This document shows positions 34,769 through 42,168 of a DNA stretch of 64,000 nucleotides, in pieces. Both the position numbers and the translations under genes were made by a program. The DNA comes from Candidatus Enterococcus huntleyi (GTDB taxonomy: Bacteria > Bacillota > Bacilli > Lactobacillales > Enterococcaceae): assembly GCF_009933175.1 (NCBI RefSeq), contig NZ_MAEJ01000012.1, forward strand, positions 1 to 64,000. Direction: 5' to 3'. How positions within the stretch are numbered: the stretch's first letter is position 1; every line of letters starts with the position of its first letter. The notes below the pieces were generated by a model. It made no database searches and was not told the DNA's origin. It worked only from the letters and a program-made list of their open reading frames with translations.

Positions 34769-35124
34769 GTGTGACTACCTAGCAATTTTTGAACAGAGTA
34801 GAAATTTTCGATCCCGTACTAAAAAGTACATGCTTTTGAGAGTAGACTAGATACTTTCTAGGTTGTTATTGGTTACTTTAATGTGAAAAGATATTCGTAG
34901 CCAAGTCGAACTAATCGACCTAGCTCAAACTCTTAGTATCTAATAAGCTAAGAAATTAAGAGTTGCAAAATTTTTAGACCGCCCTCCAATAGCGATTCAG
35001 TATTTCTGAGGTATGTCTAATATTGGACACACTCTTTTAAACAGGAATGAAATACAGTATTATAGATTTATAAAGGTATAGCAGTCCTCAGTATTCTAAA
35101 CAGGGATAAGTTAGGAATGATAAA

Positions 35125-35355
35125 ATGATAATCTTTTTTTATGATTTAGAATTGGCTTACGGAATTTTAGATACTCATTATTCTGATAGCGCAGTTGATA
35201 ATTTTACTGAGATGTTTAATAGTTTGGAAGCAGAAGAAGATGAAAGAGGCTACATTCATTTCACCAATATAGAAAAATTTTATTTTAAAGGTATAACTGA
35301 AGAAGATAAAGTAATACTTGCTAAAGAAATAGAATCCAAAAAAATATCAACATAA
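35125..35355 (+). CDS. Hypothetical acidic small protein
   Basis: A 76-residue acidic protein (MIIFFYDLELAYGILDTHYS at the start; SLEAEEDERGYIHF in the middle). AGGAATG precedes the ATG. It lies inside the rpmA-integrated remnant and is probably cargo or a leftover of the element. No family is recognised. Confidence 0.45.
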   Translation: MIIFFYDLELAYGILDTHYSDSAVDNFTEMFNSLEAEEDERGYIHFTNIEKFYFKGITEEDKVILAKEIESKKIST

Positions 35356-35429
35356 TAAGCACTCAGTAATAAATGAAAGCACAGCGATTTATAACTATGT
35401 TAAAGGGCTAAAAGAATGGAGGAAGAACA

Positions 35430-35666
35430 ATGGTAACATTCAAATTAATCAAGATTGTAGATGGGGTTTATCATTATGAAATCTATCCTGATGGTAAAGA
35501 AGAATATGTCGGAACTTTAGTTTTTAATCCCGAAACGAAAGTGTTGAAAGAAAGAACTAATCCTCCTGCTCCGTATGATTTTGATAAGTGGGTTAGCATG
35601 GCAATCAATGGTTTGTTCGATGAAAACGGAAATTATAAAGAAAATGGTATGGTTGCCTGGTGTTAA
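35430..35666 (+). CDS. Hypothetical small protein
   Basis: A 78-residue protein with beta-rich start (FKLIKIVDGVYHYEIYPDGK) and a Pro/Trp-containing second half. GGAGGAAG precedes the ATG. It lies in the remnant element, 40 bases before the next small gene. No family is recognised. Confidence 0.5.
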   Translation: MVTFKLIKIVDGVYHYEIYPDGKEEYVGTLVFNPETKVLKERTNPPAPYDFDKWVSMAINGLFDENGNYKENGMVAWC

Positions 35667-35706
35667 TATCACCCAGTTAGTATAGATAGAAAAGGAGTTG
35701 TCAACC

Positions 35707-35910
35707 ATGAGCGAGTGGAAAGGTTGGAGAAGTGATCTAGCGACTAAAAAAGAAGTGCCGTATTCAGCGCTACGATGGACTGAAAATCCTCTCCCAACAA
35801 TGATTGGGCAGACTCCACTATCTGAGGAACAGAAGAAGAGTAGGGAGAAATTTTTAAAAGACTTTGCTAAAATAACTGGTAAAAAAATAGCATCCAATCA
35901 CAATGATTGA
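35707..35910 (+). CDS. Hypothetical small protein
   Basis: A 67-residue protein (MSEWKGWRSDLATKKEVPYS at the start, then a Lys/Glu-rich helix SEEQKKSREKFLKDFAKI). The ATG at 35707 is nine bases after AAAGGAG. It follows the 78-residue gene closely and may be its partner. No family is recognised. Confidence 0.45.
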   Translation: MSEWKGWRSDLATKKEVPYSALRWTENPLPTMIGQTPLSEEQKKSREKFLKDFAKITGKKIASNHND

Positions 35911-35978
35911 GTGCAGTCTTTTGCCAGTAATAAATATATAGCGCCCCACGTTAGATGAAGAATTTTTTTGAATGCCAT

Positions 35979-35996
35979 GTAGCTCAAGAAGCTTAA
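35979..35996 (+). other. attR-like copy of the rpmA 3' end
   Basis: An exact 18-bp copy of 34543-34560, immediately preceded by TTGAATGCCAT and followed by a strong hairpin that may be the original rpmA terminator. Confidence 0.75.
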
Positions 35997-36004
35997 GAAA
36001 TTTA

Positions 36005-36045
36005 AACGCTCAACTCTTTGTCTGACAAGGAGTTGAGCGTTTTTC
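36005..36045 (+). terminator. Hairpin after attR, probably the ancestral rpmA terminator
   Basis: AACGCTCAACTC pairs with GAGTTGAGCGTT followed by Ts. Its place right after the second rpmA tail suggests it ended rpmA transcription before the element integrated. Confidence 0.75.
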
Positions 36046-36123
36046 TGTATCTTCAAATTTTAGGATTTTCAAAATTGACCATACTTTTGACCATATTTTT
36101 TGAAAAGTTTACCTAGTTTACGA

Positions 36124-36435
36124 TTATTCAAGTTCTAATTCTGAAATGCTGTCATCAAACATTTCGATAAAACCTATCTCATCCATAAAATCGACCCAAA
36201 TTTGATAGCCATTAATGAGAGGCATGCCTTTTTGACCTCTAATCTTATCATAAGCACCTGTGACCGCTCGTTTCCATTCTGCTAATCCATTTCTGAGTAC
36301 TTTCTTTTCATCCCATCTTTTCTTAGGTTGACGCTTTTTATTTTTTTCTACTTGAGAGGCAGCCCATTTGCCCAAAAATACCTCTTTTGATTTTGAGTTA
36401 AGTTCCAACCATTCCTGAAATTCTTTAAATTGCAT
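36124..36435 (-). CDS. Hypothetical phage-like protein
   Basis: A 103-residue charged, tryptophan-containing protein (MQFKEFQEWLELNSKSKEVF at the start; KKRQPKKRWDEKKV in the middle; acidic C-terminus). The ATG at 36435 follows AGGAAG; a longer frame up to 36516 lacks a ribosome site. The layout resembles small phage tail- or packaging-region proteins but no family is assigned. It lies in the decayed island next to rpmA. Confidence 0.5.
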   Translation of the reverse strand: MQFKEFQEWLELNSKSKEVFLGKWAASQVEKNKKRQPKKRWDEKKVLRNGLAEWKRAVTGAYDKIRGQKGMPLINGYQIWVDFMDEIGFIEMFDDSISELELE

Positions 36436-36696
36436 TATTCTTCCTGCTCTCTTTTTTGCTTTTTCTCTAATTTGAAGTTGCGCACACAATTTCACTTGTG
36501 CTTCAATCTTAATCATTGAATAACTGCATTTAAATAAAAACGGAATATACGTTCTTTTTAAGTTAAAAAATAATAAGGTTGATTAGTCAGATATATGTAG
36601 AAAATCTGCTATTATAGGGAATTGATATATTTATTGAACTATGGGTAAATACTACAGCATTCGCTACTTATTATCAATATAAACTGGTTAATTTAA

Positions 36697-37221
36697 TTAG
36701 CTTGTAAATTTTGCGGACTAATTGTTCTGTTCTTAAAAACTGAAAACATCGAGGAGACAGCAAATCAACTCGGGGATTATGAGATTTCCAAGCCTGAGCG
36801 AATTGTTTTTCCGTTATTTTTCAATTTAATAAAGTTATCTGCAAAGTGGCGCAATGCCTATCTACCCTATTTTAATAATAGTCCTTTTCAAATAGGATTC
36901 CAACAAGTCGATAATGAAAAGATAGAGAGAAGAATGAAGGCAAGAATGGTACCGAATAGTCAGAAGAACGGAATAACAGGGATTAAAACAATTACATATT
37001 ATGGACCATTTGACGAGAAAGAGTTAGAACGACTCAAAAAAATATTTATCTGTATGGAAGAGAAGGAAAAACAGTTAGAAATTCCGTTGTTAAAAGGACA
37101 GTCTCTAATTATCCGTAATTCTGATGAAGTAAAGACCGAGGTTCAACTATTCAATCACGAAGGCGATATTTCACCATTAATGATTGAAAATGTGACAATT
37201 ATGGAGAATCCGCTAACATAA
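36697..37221 (+). pseudogene. N-terminally truncated gene of unknown family
   Basis: The frame is open from a TAA at 36694 to the stop at 37221. Coherent coding sequence (TENIEETANQLGDYEISKPE, later AKWRNAYLPYFNNSPFQIGF) begins upstream of the only in-frame ATG at 36934. That ATG would give 95 residues without the conserved-looking first part. No start codon with a ribosome site precedes the longer form, so the beginning appears lost. No family is recognised. Confidence 0.5.
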
Positions 37222-37231
37222 TAAGATAGAG

Positions 37232-37267
37232 AACAGCCTCCAATTCAATGAAGATGGAGGCTGTTTT
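37232..37267. terminator. Bidirectional terminator
   Basis: AACAGCCTCCA pairs with TGGAGGCTGTT across a 12-base loop, between converging units. Confidence 0.8.
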
Positions 37268-37722
37268 CAGATATTCAATTTTCTGTCGGCGATGGCATCG
37301 GTCAGTGTTTTGGAGAAGTTTAACTGCATCTCTCTGCCAAGTTTATCCGCCCATTTGGGAATAGTTAGAGTTTTCTTTACAGGCTCTTGGCTACCTAAGT
37401 ATTGGGAAACATCAACAGTAACCATTGATTTAAATGATTTTTCGGTATCAAACACTGTCTCAACCTCTTGGTCATTTTTTAATGGATGATTAGCTATAAG
37501 CGACAGTCTATTAATTGAGGAAGGTGTAGGGATTTCACGACCGTTTTCAATCGTATCGGCCAAAACCATTCCTAACCAATCGGAAGCCATGCACATTGCA
37601 TCCGGAATATCTATACCCTGTGTTCCTGCTTGACCTGAAAAATCAGGGAATGAAACAAAGAATTTTGCATCAACATCGTCGCTATCATCATAATAGAAAA
37701 GAGCGGGATAACTAACTAACAT
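37267..37722 (-). CDS. HicB-family antitoxin
   Basis: A 151-residue protein whose N-terminal half has the HicB partial RNase-H-like fold: YPALFYYDDSDDVDAKFFVS, then FPDFSGQAGTQGIDIPDAM, with the acidic stretch typical of Firmicute HicB. The C-terminal segment (TLTIPKWADKLGREMQLNFS) is a DNA-binding ribbon-helix-helix or HTH part. HicB neutralises the HicA mRNA interferase and represses the operon. The partner gene just upstream is deleted internally, so this is an orphan antitoxin. AGGAGG precedes the start. Confidence 0.85.
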   Translation of the reverse strand: MLVSYPALFYYDDSDDVDAKFFVSFPDFSGQAGTQGIDIPDAMCMASDWLGMVLADTIENGREIPTPSSINRLSLIANHPLKNDQEVETVFDTEKSFKSMVTVDVSQYLGSQEPVKKTLTIPKWADKLGREMQLNFSKTLTDAIADRKLNI

Positions 37723-37759
37723 ACGATAAACCTCCTAGATTATTGATGAAAGACCCAGG

Positions 37760-37888
37760 CTATTTTAGCCCAGCATCCTTCTCTATTCCACGTTCAGTGA
37801 ATTTATTTAACTCACCATGTGGAATTATGATAGGTCTCATATCGGCATCCGCCATTTTTATGAATCCGTTCCTGCCGATGGGTTTCAT
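37760..37888 (-). pseudogene. HicA toxin with internal deletion
   Basis: The minus-strand frame of 42 codons ends RPIIIPHGELNKFTERGIEK, then DAGLK, which is the C-terminal half of HicA mRNA interferases. The N-terminal part is reduced to a few residues (GFIKMADADM); the segment that normally holds the catalytic histidine (GSH motif) is missing. It lies directly upstream of hicB, in the standard toxin-antitoxin order. The toxin is therefore expected to be dead. Confidence 0.7.
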
Positions 37889-37917
37889 CCTACACGTAGT
37901 ACACGTATCAGTCAAAT

Positions 37918-37976
37918 GATATTGGTGTTACTTCCGATGGTCGTACTTTATTGGTTGAAGTGAATGATGGCTATGC
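37918..37976 (+). repeat. 59-bp copy of the ATP-grasp gene
   Basis: These 59 bases are identical to 48740-48798 inside the ATP-grasp gene, same orientation, offset 10,822 bp. The copy encodes IGVTSDGRTLLVEVNDGY but has no gene around it. Its right junction lies inside the 3' end of the minus-strand gene at 37971. Confidence 0.85.
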
Positions 37977-38240
37977 ATGAAAAGATATTTTCTGTTTTTC
38001 GAATTTTTTCTTTTGATCATCAGGTAAATCTATAAATCTATTTCTAGTTGAATATTCATAGTCCTGTATTTTTCGTAAATCATATTTTAGAGGCTCTAAC
38101 TCAATTTCTTCAGGTCTCCCTATCTGTATATGCTCGAATGCTTCATCCATTGCCTTAATATCATCCCAAGTTAGTTTTTTTGAACTATCTTTTTCTGTTT
38201 TCCAATCATATTTTGGTGTTTTGTTATCTGGACTATTCAC
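37971..38240 (-). CDS. Hypothetical charged protein, C-terminus altered by a junction
   Basis: An 89-residue charged protein (NKTPKYDWKTEKDSSKKLTW at the start; RFIDLPDDQKKKFEKQK near the end). GTG at 38240 follows AGAAGGAG. The last two residues and stop are supplied by the 59-bp copied fragment, so the original C-terminus has been replaced or cut. No family is recognised; the composition suggests a phage or island gene. Confidence 0.5.
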   Translation of the reverse strand: MNSPDNKTPKYDWKTEKDSSKKLTWDDIKAMDEAFEHIQIGRPEEIELEPLKYDLRKIQDYEYSTRNRFIDLPDDQKKKFEKQKISFHA

Positions 38241-38341
38241 TTAAAATCTCCTTCTAATATTTTAATTAATAATATTGTCACCCTAATCAGTATTTACTTT
38301 AGAAAAGTCCTTTTTGAGCTAAGATAATTGCTGCACAAAAT

Positions 38342-39046
38342 TTACAGATAATATTTAAATAAATCAGGTAAGTCGACACGTACTAATTCTTCTGAGATGA
38401 GTACCAATTGATTACTGGAATCGTAGACGGTTCCAGCATGATGAATGACCGAAATGCCGCTTTGAACATTGAAGAGTTTGGCTTGCTCTTGTGTTAGTTG
38501 GCTGATTGACACATGGTTCATTCCTTTATATTCAGGTTCGATACCTTGGGTTTGAAGAAGTTCGTACAGAGAACCGTTTAGCTTATTTTCTAATAAAAAA
38601 TGAAAAGTATTAGGGAAAAAAGTATGCTCTAGCATAATTACGACACCATCAATTTTTCTAAGTCGTTCAATTTTTATCAGATTATCTGTTGAAAAAAATT
38701 GCGCATATTCTTGCGGGACTGGACTGTAGTCAGCAGATAAAACTTCTGAGCTGAGTTTTTTTCCTTGCTCTAAGCAAAGCTGTGTTAAAGAGAGTGTTTT
38801 TTGGCGATGCACCTTATTTTTTACAAAGGTTCCTTTACCATGAAGGCGGGTTAAATAATCTTCGTCGACTAGTTCATCTAATGCTTTACGTACAGTGATT
38901 CTACTGACATTGAATTCTTTTTGAAACTGCGCTTCGGAGAGTAACTTATCCCCTGGACGGAGCTCTTTTGTTTCAATTTGTCGTAGAATTGTTTCTTTTA
39001 TTTGTAGATATAGTGGCTTTTTTGTATCCACTAAATGTTTATTCAT
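38342..39046 (-). CDS. GntR/UTRA-family regulator of the deglycase locus
   Basis: A 234-residue regulator: N-terminal winged helix of the GntR type (PGDKLLSEAQFQKEFNVSRI, then TVRKALDELVDEDYL) and a C-terminal UTRA ligand domain (about 90-230). B. subtilis FrlR, which controls the fructosamine genes, has the same architecture. It is divergent from a FrlB-like gene. Two inverted 17-bp sites lie between the genes, one next to each promoter. Its ligand is probably a phosphorylated sugar-amine. Confidence 0.88.
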   Translation of the reverse strand: MNKHLVDTKKPLYLQIKETILRQIETKELRPGDKLLSEAQFQKEFNVSRITVRKALDELVDEDYLTRLHGKGTFVKNKVHRQKTLSLTQLCLEQGKKLSSEVLSADYSPVPQEYAQFFSTDNLIKIERLRKIDGVVIMLEHTFFPNTFHFLLENKLNGSLYELLQTQGIEPEYKGMNHVSISQLTQEQAKLFNVQSGISVIHHAGTVYDSSNQLVLISEELVRVDLPDLFKYYL

Positions 39047-39095
39047 CTTTAATCACCGTCCTGCTTTCTATTATAAATAATATATATTGACAATT

Positions 39096-39168
39096 CAACT
39101 ATAGTATAAGTTTTGGCTAGTTGTTATAAAGATGTGTTGACTAAGTATCGCAAGTTGTACTATACTTG
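39096..39168. promoter_or_regulatory. Two inverted 17-bp GntR operators and sigma-A promoter
   Basis: CAACTATAGTATAAGTT (39096-39112) and, in opposite orientation, CAAGTATAGTACAACTT (39168-39152) match at 14 of 17 bases. The second overlaps the TATACT -10 (39161-39166) of a promoter with TTGACT at 39137-39142. This predicts repression of the deglycase gene and autoregulation of the GntR gene. Confidence 0.75.
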
Positions 39169-39205
39169 TATTGTTTTTAAGAATATTAATTAGGAGGTTC
39201 ATCTT

Positions 39206-40189
39206 ATGAATTATCAAGAAATGGTCAGAGAAATAAACGATAGCAAACAAGAGATTGGTGGTATTAAGCAAATAGTTTGGATAGCTGCGGGAGGGAGTCA
39301 TGGTGGTTTTTATCCGGCTCACTATTTTTTGGATCAAGAAGCTACGACGATTCGTTCAAAAAATATAACAAGTAATGAATTTGTTAAAGCACCGCCAGCT
39401 TTTGTAGGAGAAAATACGGTTGCTGTTATTTGTTCTATGAGAGGGACTGCTGAAACAATTGAAGCGGCAAAAGTTGCAAAAAATTTGGGTGCTACAACGA
39501 TTGCTTTGTACGTAGATGAGTCAGAATTGACAGAAATCTGTTCCTATAAAATAGCTTATGAGTCTTTGGCAATCGATGAGAGTGATTTTTCAAAAACGAA
39601 TTCAGCATATGGTTTACTGTTGGCAATGTTGTTAATGGATGAGGTAGAAGGGTATCCGCATATGCAAACCGCTCTAGCAGAATTTGCTAAAGTAGATGCA
39701 GTGTATAAACAAGCAGCTTACGATATTCGACCTAGAGCAATCAAGTGGGGACTTCAAAATCGTGAATCTAAGTCTATCCATGTCATGGGGAGCGGTCCAA
39801 CCTTTGGTGCGGCCTACATTTTCTCCATTTGTAATGTGATGGAGATGTTACAAATCGATTCACCAACTGTTAATAGCTGTGATTTCTTCCATGGACCTTT
39901 TGAGGTGATCAATGAGGAGACTTCTGTATTTTTAATCATCGGTCAAGGTAGAAGTCGTTCAAATGATGAACGTGCCGCTCGATTCCTCCAAGAATTTGGT
40001 GGGCGAAAAGTCTTTACACTTGATGCATTAGAAGTTGGTATTGGCCAGTTTGATGATCAAGTAAGTGAATATTTCAATCATTTAATTCTTGCTCCTATTT
40101 TAAATAATGTCTTTATGAGAGAGCTGGCTTATCAAATTAAAAAAGACTACAATACGCGTACGTATATGTGGAAAGCTGCTTACGAATAA
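39206..40189 (+). CDS. SIS-domain deglycase of the FrlB/FraB type (first copy)
   Basis: A 327-residue double-SIS enzyme. FrlB/FraB-type deglycases split a 6-phosphofructose-amine into glucose 6-phosphate and the amine using a Glu/His pair 16 residues apart. Here Glu213 (VMEML) and His229 (FFHGP) occupy those places. The first SIS has AAGGSHGGFYPAHYF and CSMRGTAETIEAA. It has its own promoter with a GntR operator and is followed by a terminator, so it is controlled separately from the PTS genes. It is more divergent from FrlB than the second copy, for instance SCDFFHGP in place of SGEFxHGP. Confidence 0.82.
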   Translation: MNYQEMVREINDSKQEIGGIKQIVWIAAGGSHGGFYPAHYFLDQEATTIRSKNITSNEFVKAPPAFVGENTVAVICSMRGTAETIEAAKVAKNLGATTIALYVDESELTEICSYKIAYESLAIDESDFSKTNSAYGLLLAMLLMDEVEGYPHMQTALAEFAKVDAVYKQAAYDIRPRAIKWGLQNRESKSIHVMGSGPTFGAAYIFSICNVMEMLQIDSPTVNSCDFFHGPFEVINEETSVFLIIGQGRSRSNDERAARFLQEFGGRKVFTLDALEVGIGQFDDQVSEYFNHLILAPILNNVFMRELAYQIKKDYNTRTYMWKAAYE

Positions 40190-40205
40190 AAGGTTAGCAT
40201 GAGAG

Positions 40206-40275
40206 AAACGCTAAAAGCTTGCAAAGAATCAACGATAGTACATGTTGATTGGCGCAAATCTTTTAGCGTTTTTTG
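40206..40275 (+). terminator. Terminator after the first deglycase gene
   Basis: AAACGCTAAAAG pairs with CTTTTAGCGTTT, followed by Ts; the loop itself holds a small helix. Confidence 0.75.
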
Positions 40276-40312
40276 ATGGTTTGAGTTCAAAATTGAAGAC
40301 TGTATTTTTATT

Positions 40313-40357
40313 CAACACTTGCTATCCACACTGTTACATATATTTTTGAAAGTGTTG
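40313..40357. promoter_or_regulatory. Inverted repeat, probable activator site for the PTS operon
   Basis: CAACACTT (40313-40320) and AAGTGTTG (40350-40357) form an inverted repeat 54 bp upstream of the sigma-54 promoter. This is the position expected for the enhancer bound by the LevR-type activator encoded downstream. Confidence 0.5.
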
Positions 40358-40410
40358 AGATGGGTTTCAAAAGCCTTATGAAATAAGAAGTTTATAGCGA
40401 TTTTAAAAAT

Positions 40411-40426
40411 TGGCACGGTTTTTGCA
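40411..40426 (+). promoter_or_regulatory. Sigma-54 promoter of the first PTS operon
   Basis: TGGCACGGTTTTTGCA matches the -24/-12 consensus TGGCAC-N5-TTGCW exactly, 38 bases before the EIIA start codon. Confidence 0.92.
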
Positions 40427-40463
40427 TATTAATAAAGTGTAAGTTGAATGAGGAGGATAGCGA

Positions 40464-40883
40464 ATGAACAAGATTATTTTAGCAAGCCATGGAGAATTAT
40501 CTCAAGGGATGAAGCAAACGGCTTCGATGATTATTGGAGATGCTGGCAATATTTTTGCAGTTTCTGCATTCCGAGATGAAGATGAACCTATAAAAAATCA
40601 AGTAGAAAATTTATTAGCGAATATTGGAGATGAAAATGTCTATATTATGACAGATATTTTTGGTGGCAGTGTCAATAATGATTTATTGCAAGTCCAACAA
40701 TTGCATCCGGGAATTCATTTATTAGCCGGAATGAATTTACCATTAGTCATCTCAATTGCCACACAGATATCAGCCGTTTCATCTGAGCAGATGGCAAACA
40801 TTATTGAAGAAAGTCGTCAAGGGGTCATTGACTGTAAACAATTATTAACGACAAATATGAGTATTGGAGGAGACGATTTATGA
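40464..40883 (+). CDS. Mannose-family PTS EIIA component
   Basis: A 139-residue EIIA of the mannose superfamily. The phosphorylated histidine is His9 in IILASHGELSQGM; MTDIFGGSVNND is the second conserved loop. It accepts phosphate from HPr and passes it to EIIB. First gene of the operon behind the sigma-54 promoter. In E. faecium and Salmonella a similar stand-alone set (GfrA-D) takes up fructoselysine and glucoselysine. Confidence 0.93.
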   Translation: MNKIILASHGELSQGMKQTASMIIGDAGNIFAVSAFRDEDEPIKNQVENLLANIGDENVYIMTDIFGGSVNNDLLQVQQLHPGIHLLAGMNLPLVISIATQISAVSSEQMANIIEESRQGVIDCKQLLTTNMSIGGDDL

Positions 40884-41350
40884 TTAAATTAGCCCGTATT
40901 GATTATCGCCTGTTACATGGACAGGTAGTATTTTCTTGGACCAAGACTTTAGGAATTAATCGAATTATCGTGGTCAATCATGAAGCAGCAACAGATGAAT
41001 TTAAGAAGATGTCTTTAAATCTAGCAAAACCTACGGGAGTTAAATTAAACATTTTCACCGTTGAAGAAGCGTTAAGCAAGATGGAAAAAGTTGAACAGTT
41101 AAAAGAGAACATTATGATGATTTTTGGTAATACTAAAGAAACATTAGCTTTTTGTAAAGTATACTCAAAAATTCCCGAAATCAATTATGGTGGAATTCCT
41201 AAAAGCGGCGAAGCTAAACAGTTTGGTAGTGCAATCTTTCTGAATGAAGAAGAGCAAAACGAAGCGCGCGCGTTGAAGGAAATGGGTGTAAATCAATACA
41301 TACAACAGGTACCAACCTCTAAATCAGAGGATCTTAATAAATTACTTTAG
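40880..41350 (+). CDS. Mannose-family PTS EIIB component
   Basis: A 156-residue EIIB with the active histidine His13 in RIDYRLLHGQVVFSW, followed by INRIIVVNHEAATDEFKKM. It phosphorylates the sugar during transport through EIIC/EIID. The start overlaps the EIIA stop by four bases (ATGA), so translation is coupled. Confidence 0.93.
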   Translation: MIKLARIDYRLLHGQVVFSWTKTLGINRIIVVNHEAATDEFKKMSLNLAKPTGVKLNIFTVEEALSKMEKVEQLKENIMMIFGNTKETLAFCKVYSKIPEINYGGIPKSGEAKQFGSAIFLNEEEQNEARALKEMGVNQYIQQVPTSKSEDLNKLL

Positions 41351-41365
41351 AAGGAGGGTTTTAAA

Positions 41366-42151
41366 ATGTTGGTTCAATCGATAGTTTTAGGGTTGATCGG
41401 TGTATTTGCGATGTTGGATTCCCGTTTACTAGGCCGTTTGAATTTTGAACGTCCGTTGATTGTCGGGACGATGGTCGGGTTAGCATTAGGTGATTTGGAA
41501 AAGGGTCTATTGGTGGGAGCGTCTATTGAGTTAATTTCATTAGGTGTTGTGCAAGTCGGAGCGGCTGTACCTGCAGATATGACATTAGGCGCAGTTATCG
41601 CTACAGCTTTTGCAATTTTATCTGGTTCAAATGCAGAAACTGCTTTGACAATCGCCATTCCAATCGCAGTTTTAGGTCAGTTGTTAGGTATTCTGATGAG
41701 AACAGTTTTAGCAAGTTTAACGCACAGAGGGGACTTGTACATTCAGGAAGGTAAATTCAAAAAAGCACAGCATATACATATTGTGTGGGGAACGATTTTG
41801 TACTCATTAATGTATTTTGTACCGATTTTCTTAGCTATTTATTTTGGAACAGATTTAGTGAAATCAATTGTTGAAGCAATTCCTGAATGGGTAACTAATG
41901 GATTAAACTTAGCAAGTAAGATTTTGCCTGCCTACGGGTTTGCACTATTACTTCAAACAATGTTAACGAAGAAAATGATGGCTTTCTTATTCTTAGGGTT
42001 CTTGATTACCGCTTATTCTGGATTAGGCATTACAGGGGTAGCTTTGTTCGCTTGTATTGTAGCTTTTGTAATGTATCAAATTGAAACAGCAAAATCTGGT
42101 GGTGGGGGTAATGGCCCTATGCAAGAACCAGATCCATTAGATGATTTATAA
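41366..42151 (+). CDS. Mannose-family PTS EIIC component
   Basis: A 261-residue membrane protein with the EIIC-Man sequence pattern: LGLIGVFAMLDSRLLGRLNF, VGLALGDLEKGLLVGASIEL and VPADMTLGAVIATAFAIL. About eight membrane segments. With EIID it makes the sugar channel. AAGGAGG precedes the ATG. The C-terminus is a glycine-rich tail ending EPDPLDDL, also seen in the ManM-type paralogue at 57.6 kb. Confidence 0.92.
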   Translation: MLVQSIVLGLIGVFAMLDSRLLGRLNFERPLIVGTMVGLALGDLEKGLLVGASIELISLGVVQVGAAVPADMTLGAVIATAFAILSGSNAETALTIAIPIAVLGQLLGILMRTVLASLTHRGDLYIQEGKFKKAQHIHIVWGTILYSLMYFVPIFLAIYFGTDLVKSIVEAIPEWVTNGLNLASKILPAYGFALLLQTMLTKKMMAFLFLGFLITAYSGLGITGVALFACIVAFVMYQIETAKSGGGGNGPMQEPDPLDDL

Positions 42152-42168
42152 AAAGGAGGGACTACAAA

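Larger units (their letters stand above)
34561..35124. other. Left part of the integrated remnant
   Basis: Holds a terminator (34570-34606), two arm-type repeats TTGAATGCCAT (34626-34636, 34638-34648), the integrase tail (34652-34768) and about 350 bp of A/T-rich sequence without a gene. Confidence 0.55.
34543..35996. mobile_element. Decayed integrative element in rpmA
   Basis: A 1.45-kb segment bounded by 18-bp direct repeats derived from rpmA. Just inside are TTGAATGCCAT repeats: two next to the left end and one abutting the right end (35968-35978). The interior carries the last ~39 codons of a tyrosine integrase on the minus strand, and three small genes. No replication, transfer or packaging genes remain, so it cannot move by itself. 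Confidence 0.65.

Noticed and set aside
39206-40189. Glucosamine-6-phosphate synthase (GlmS) or GfrE call for the SIS genes
   Set aside because: No glutaminase domain, and both proteins have the FrlB/FraB Glu-His arrangement and HGPFE block.
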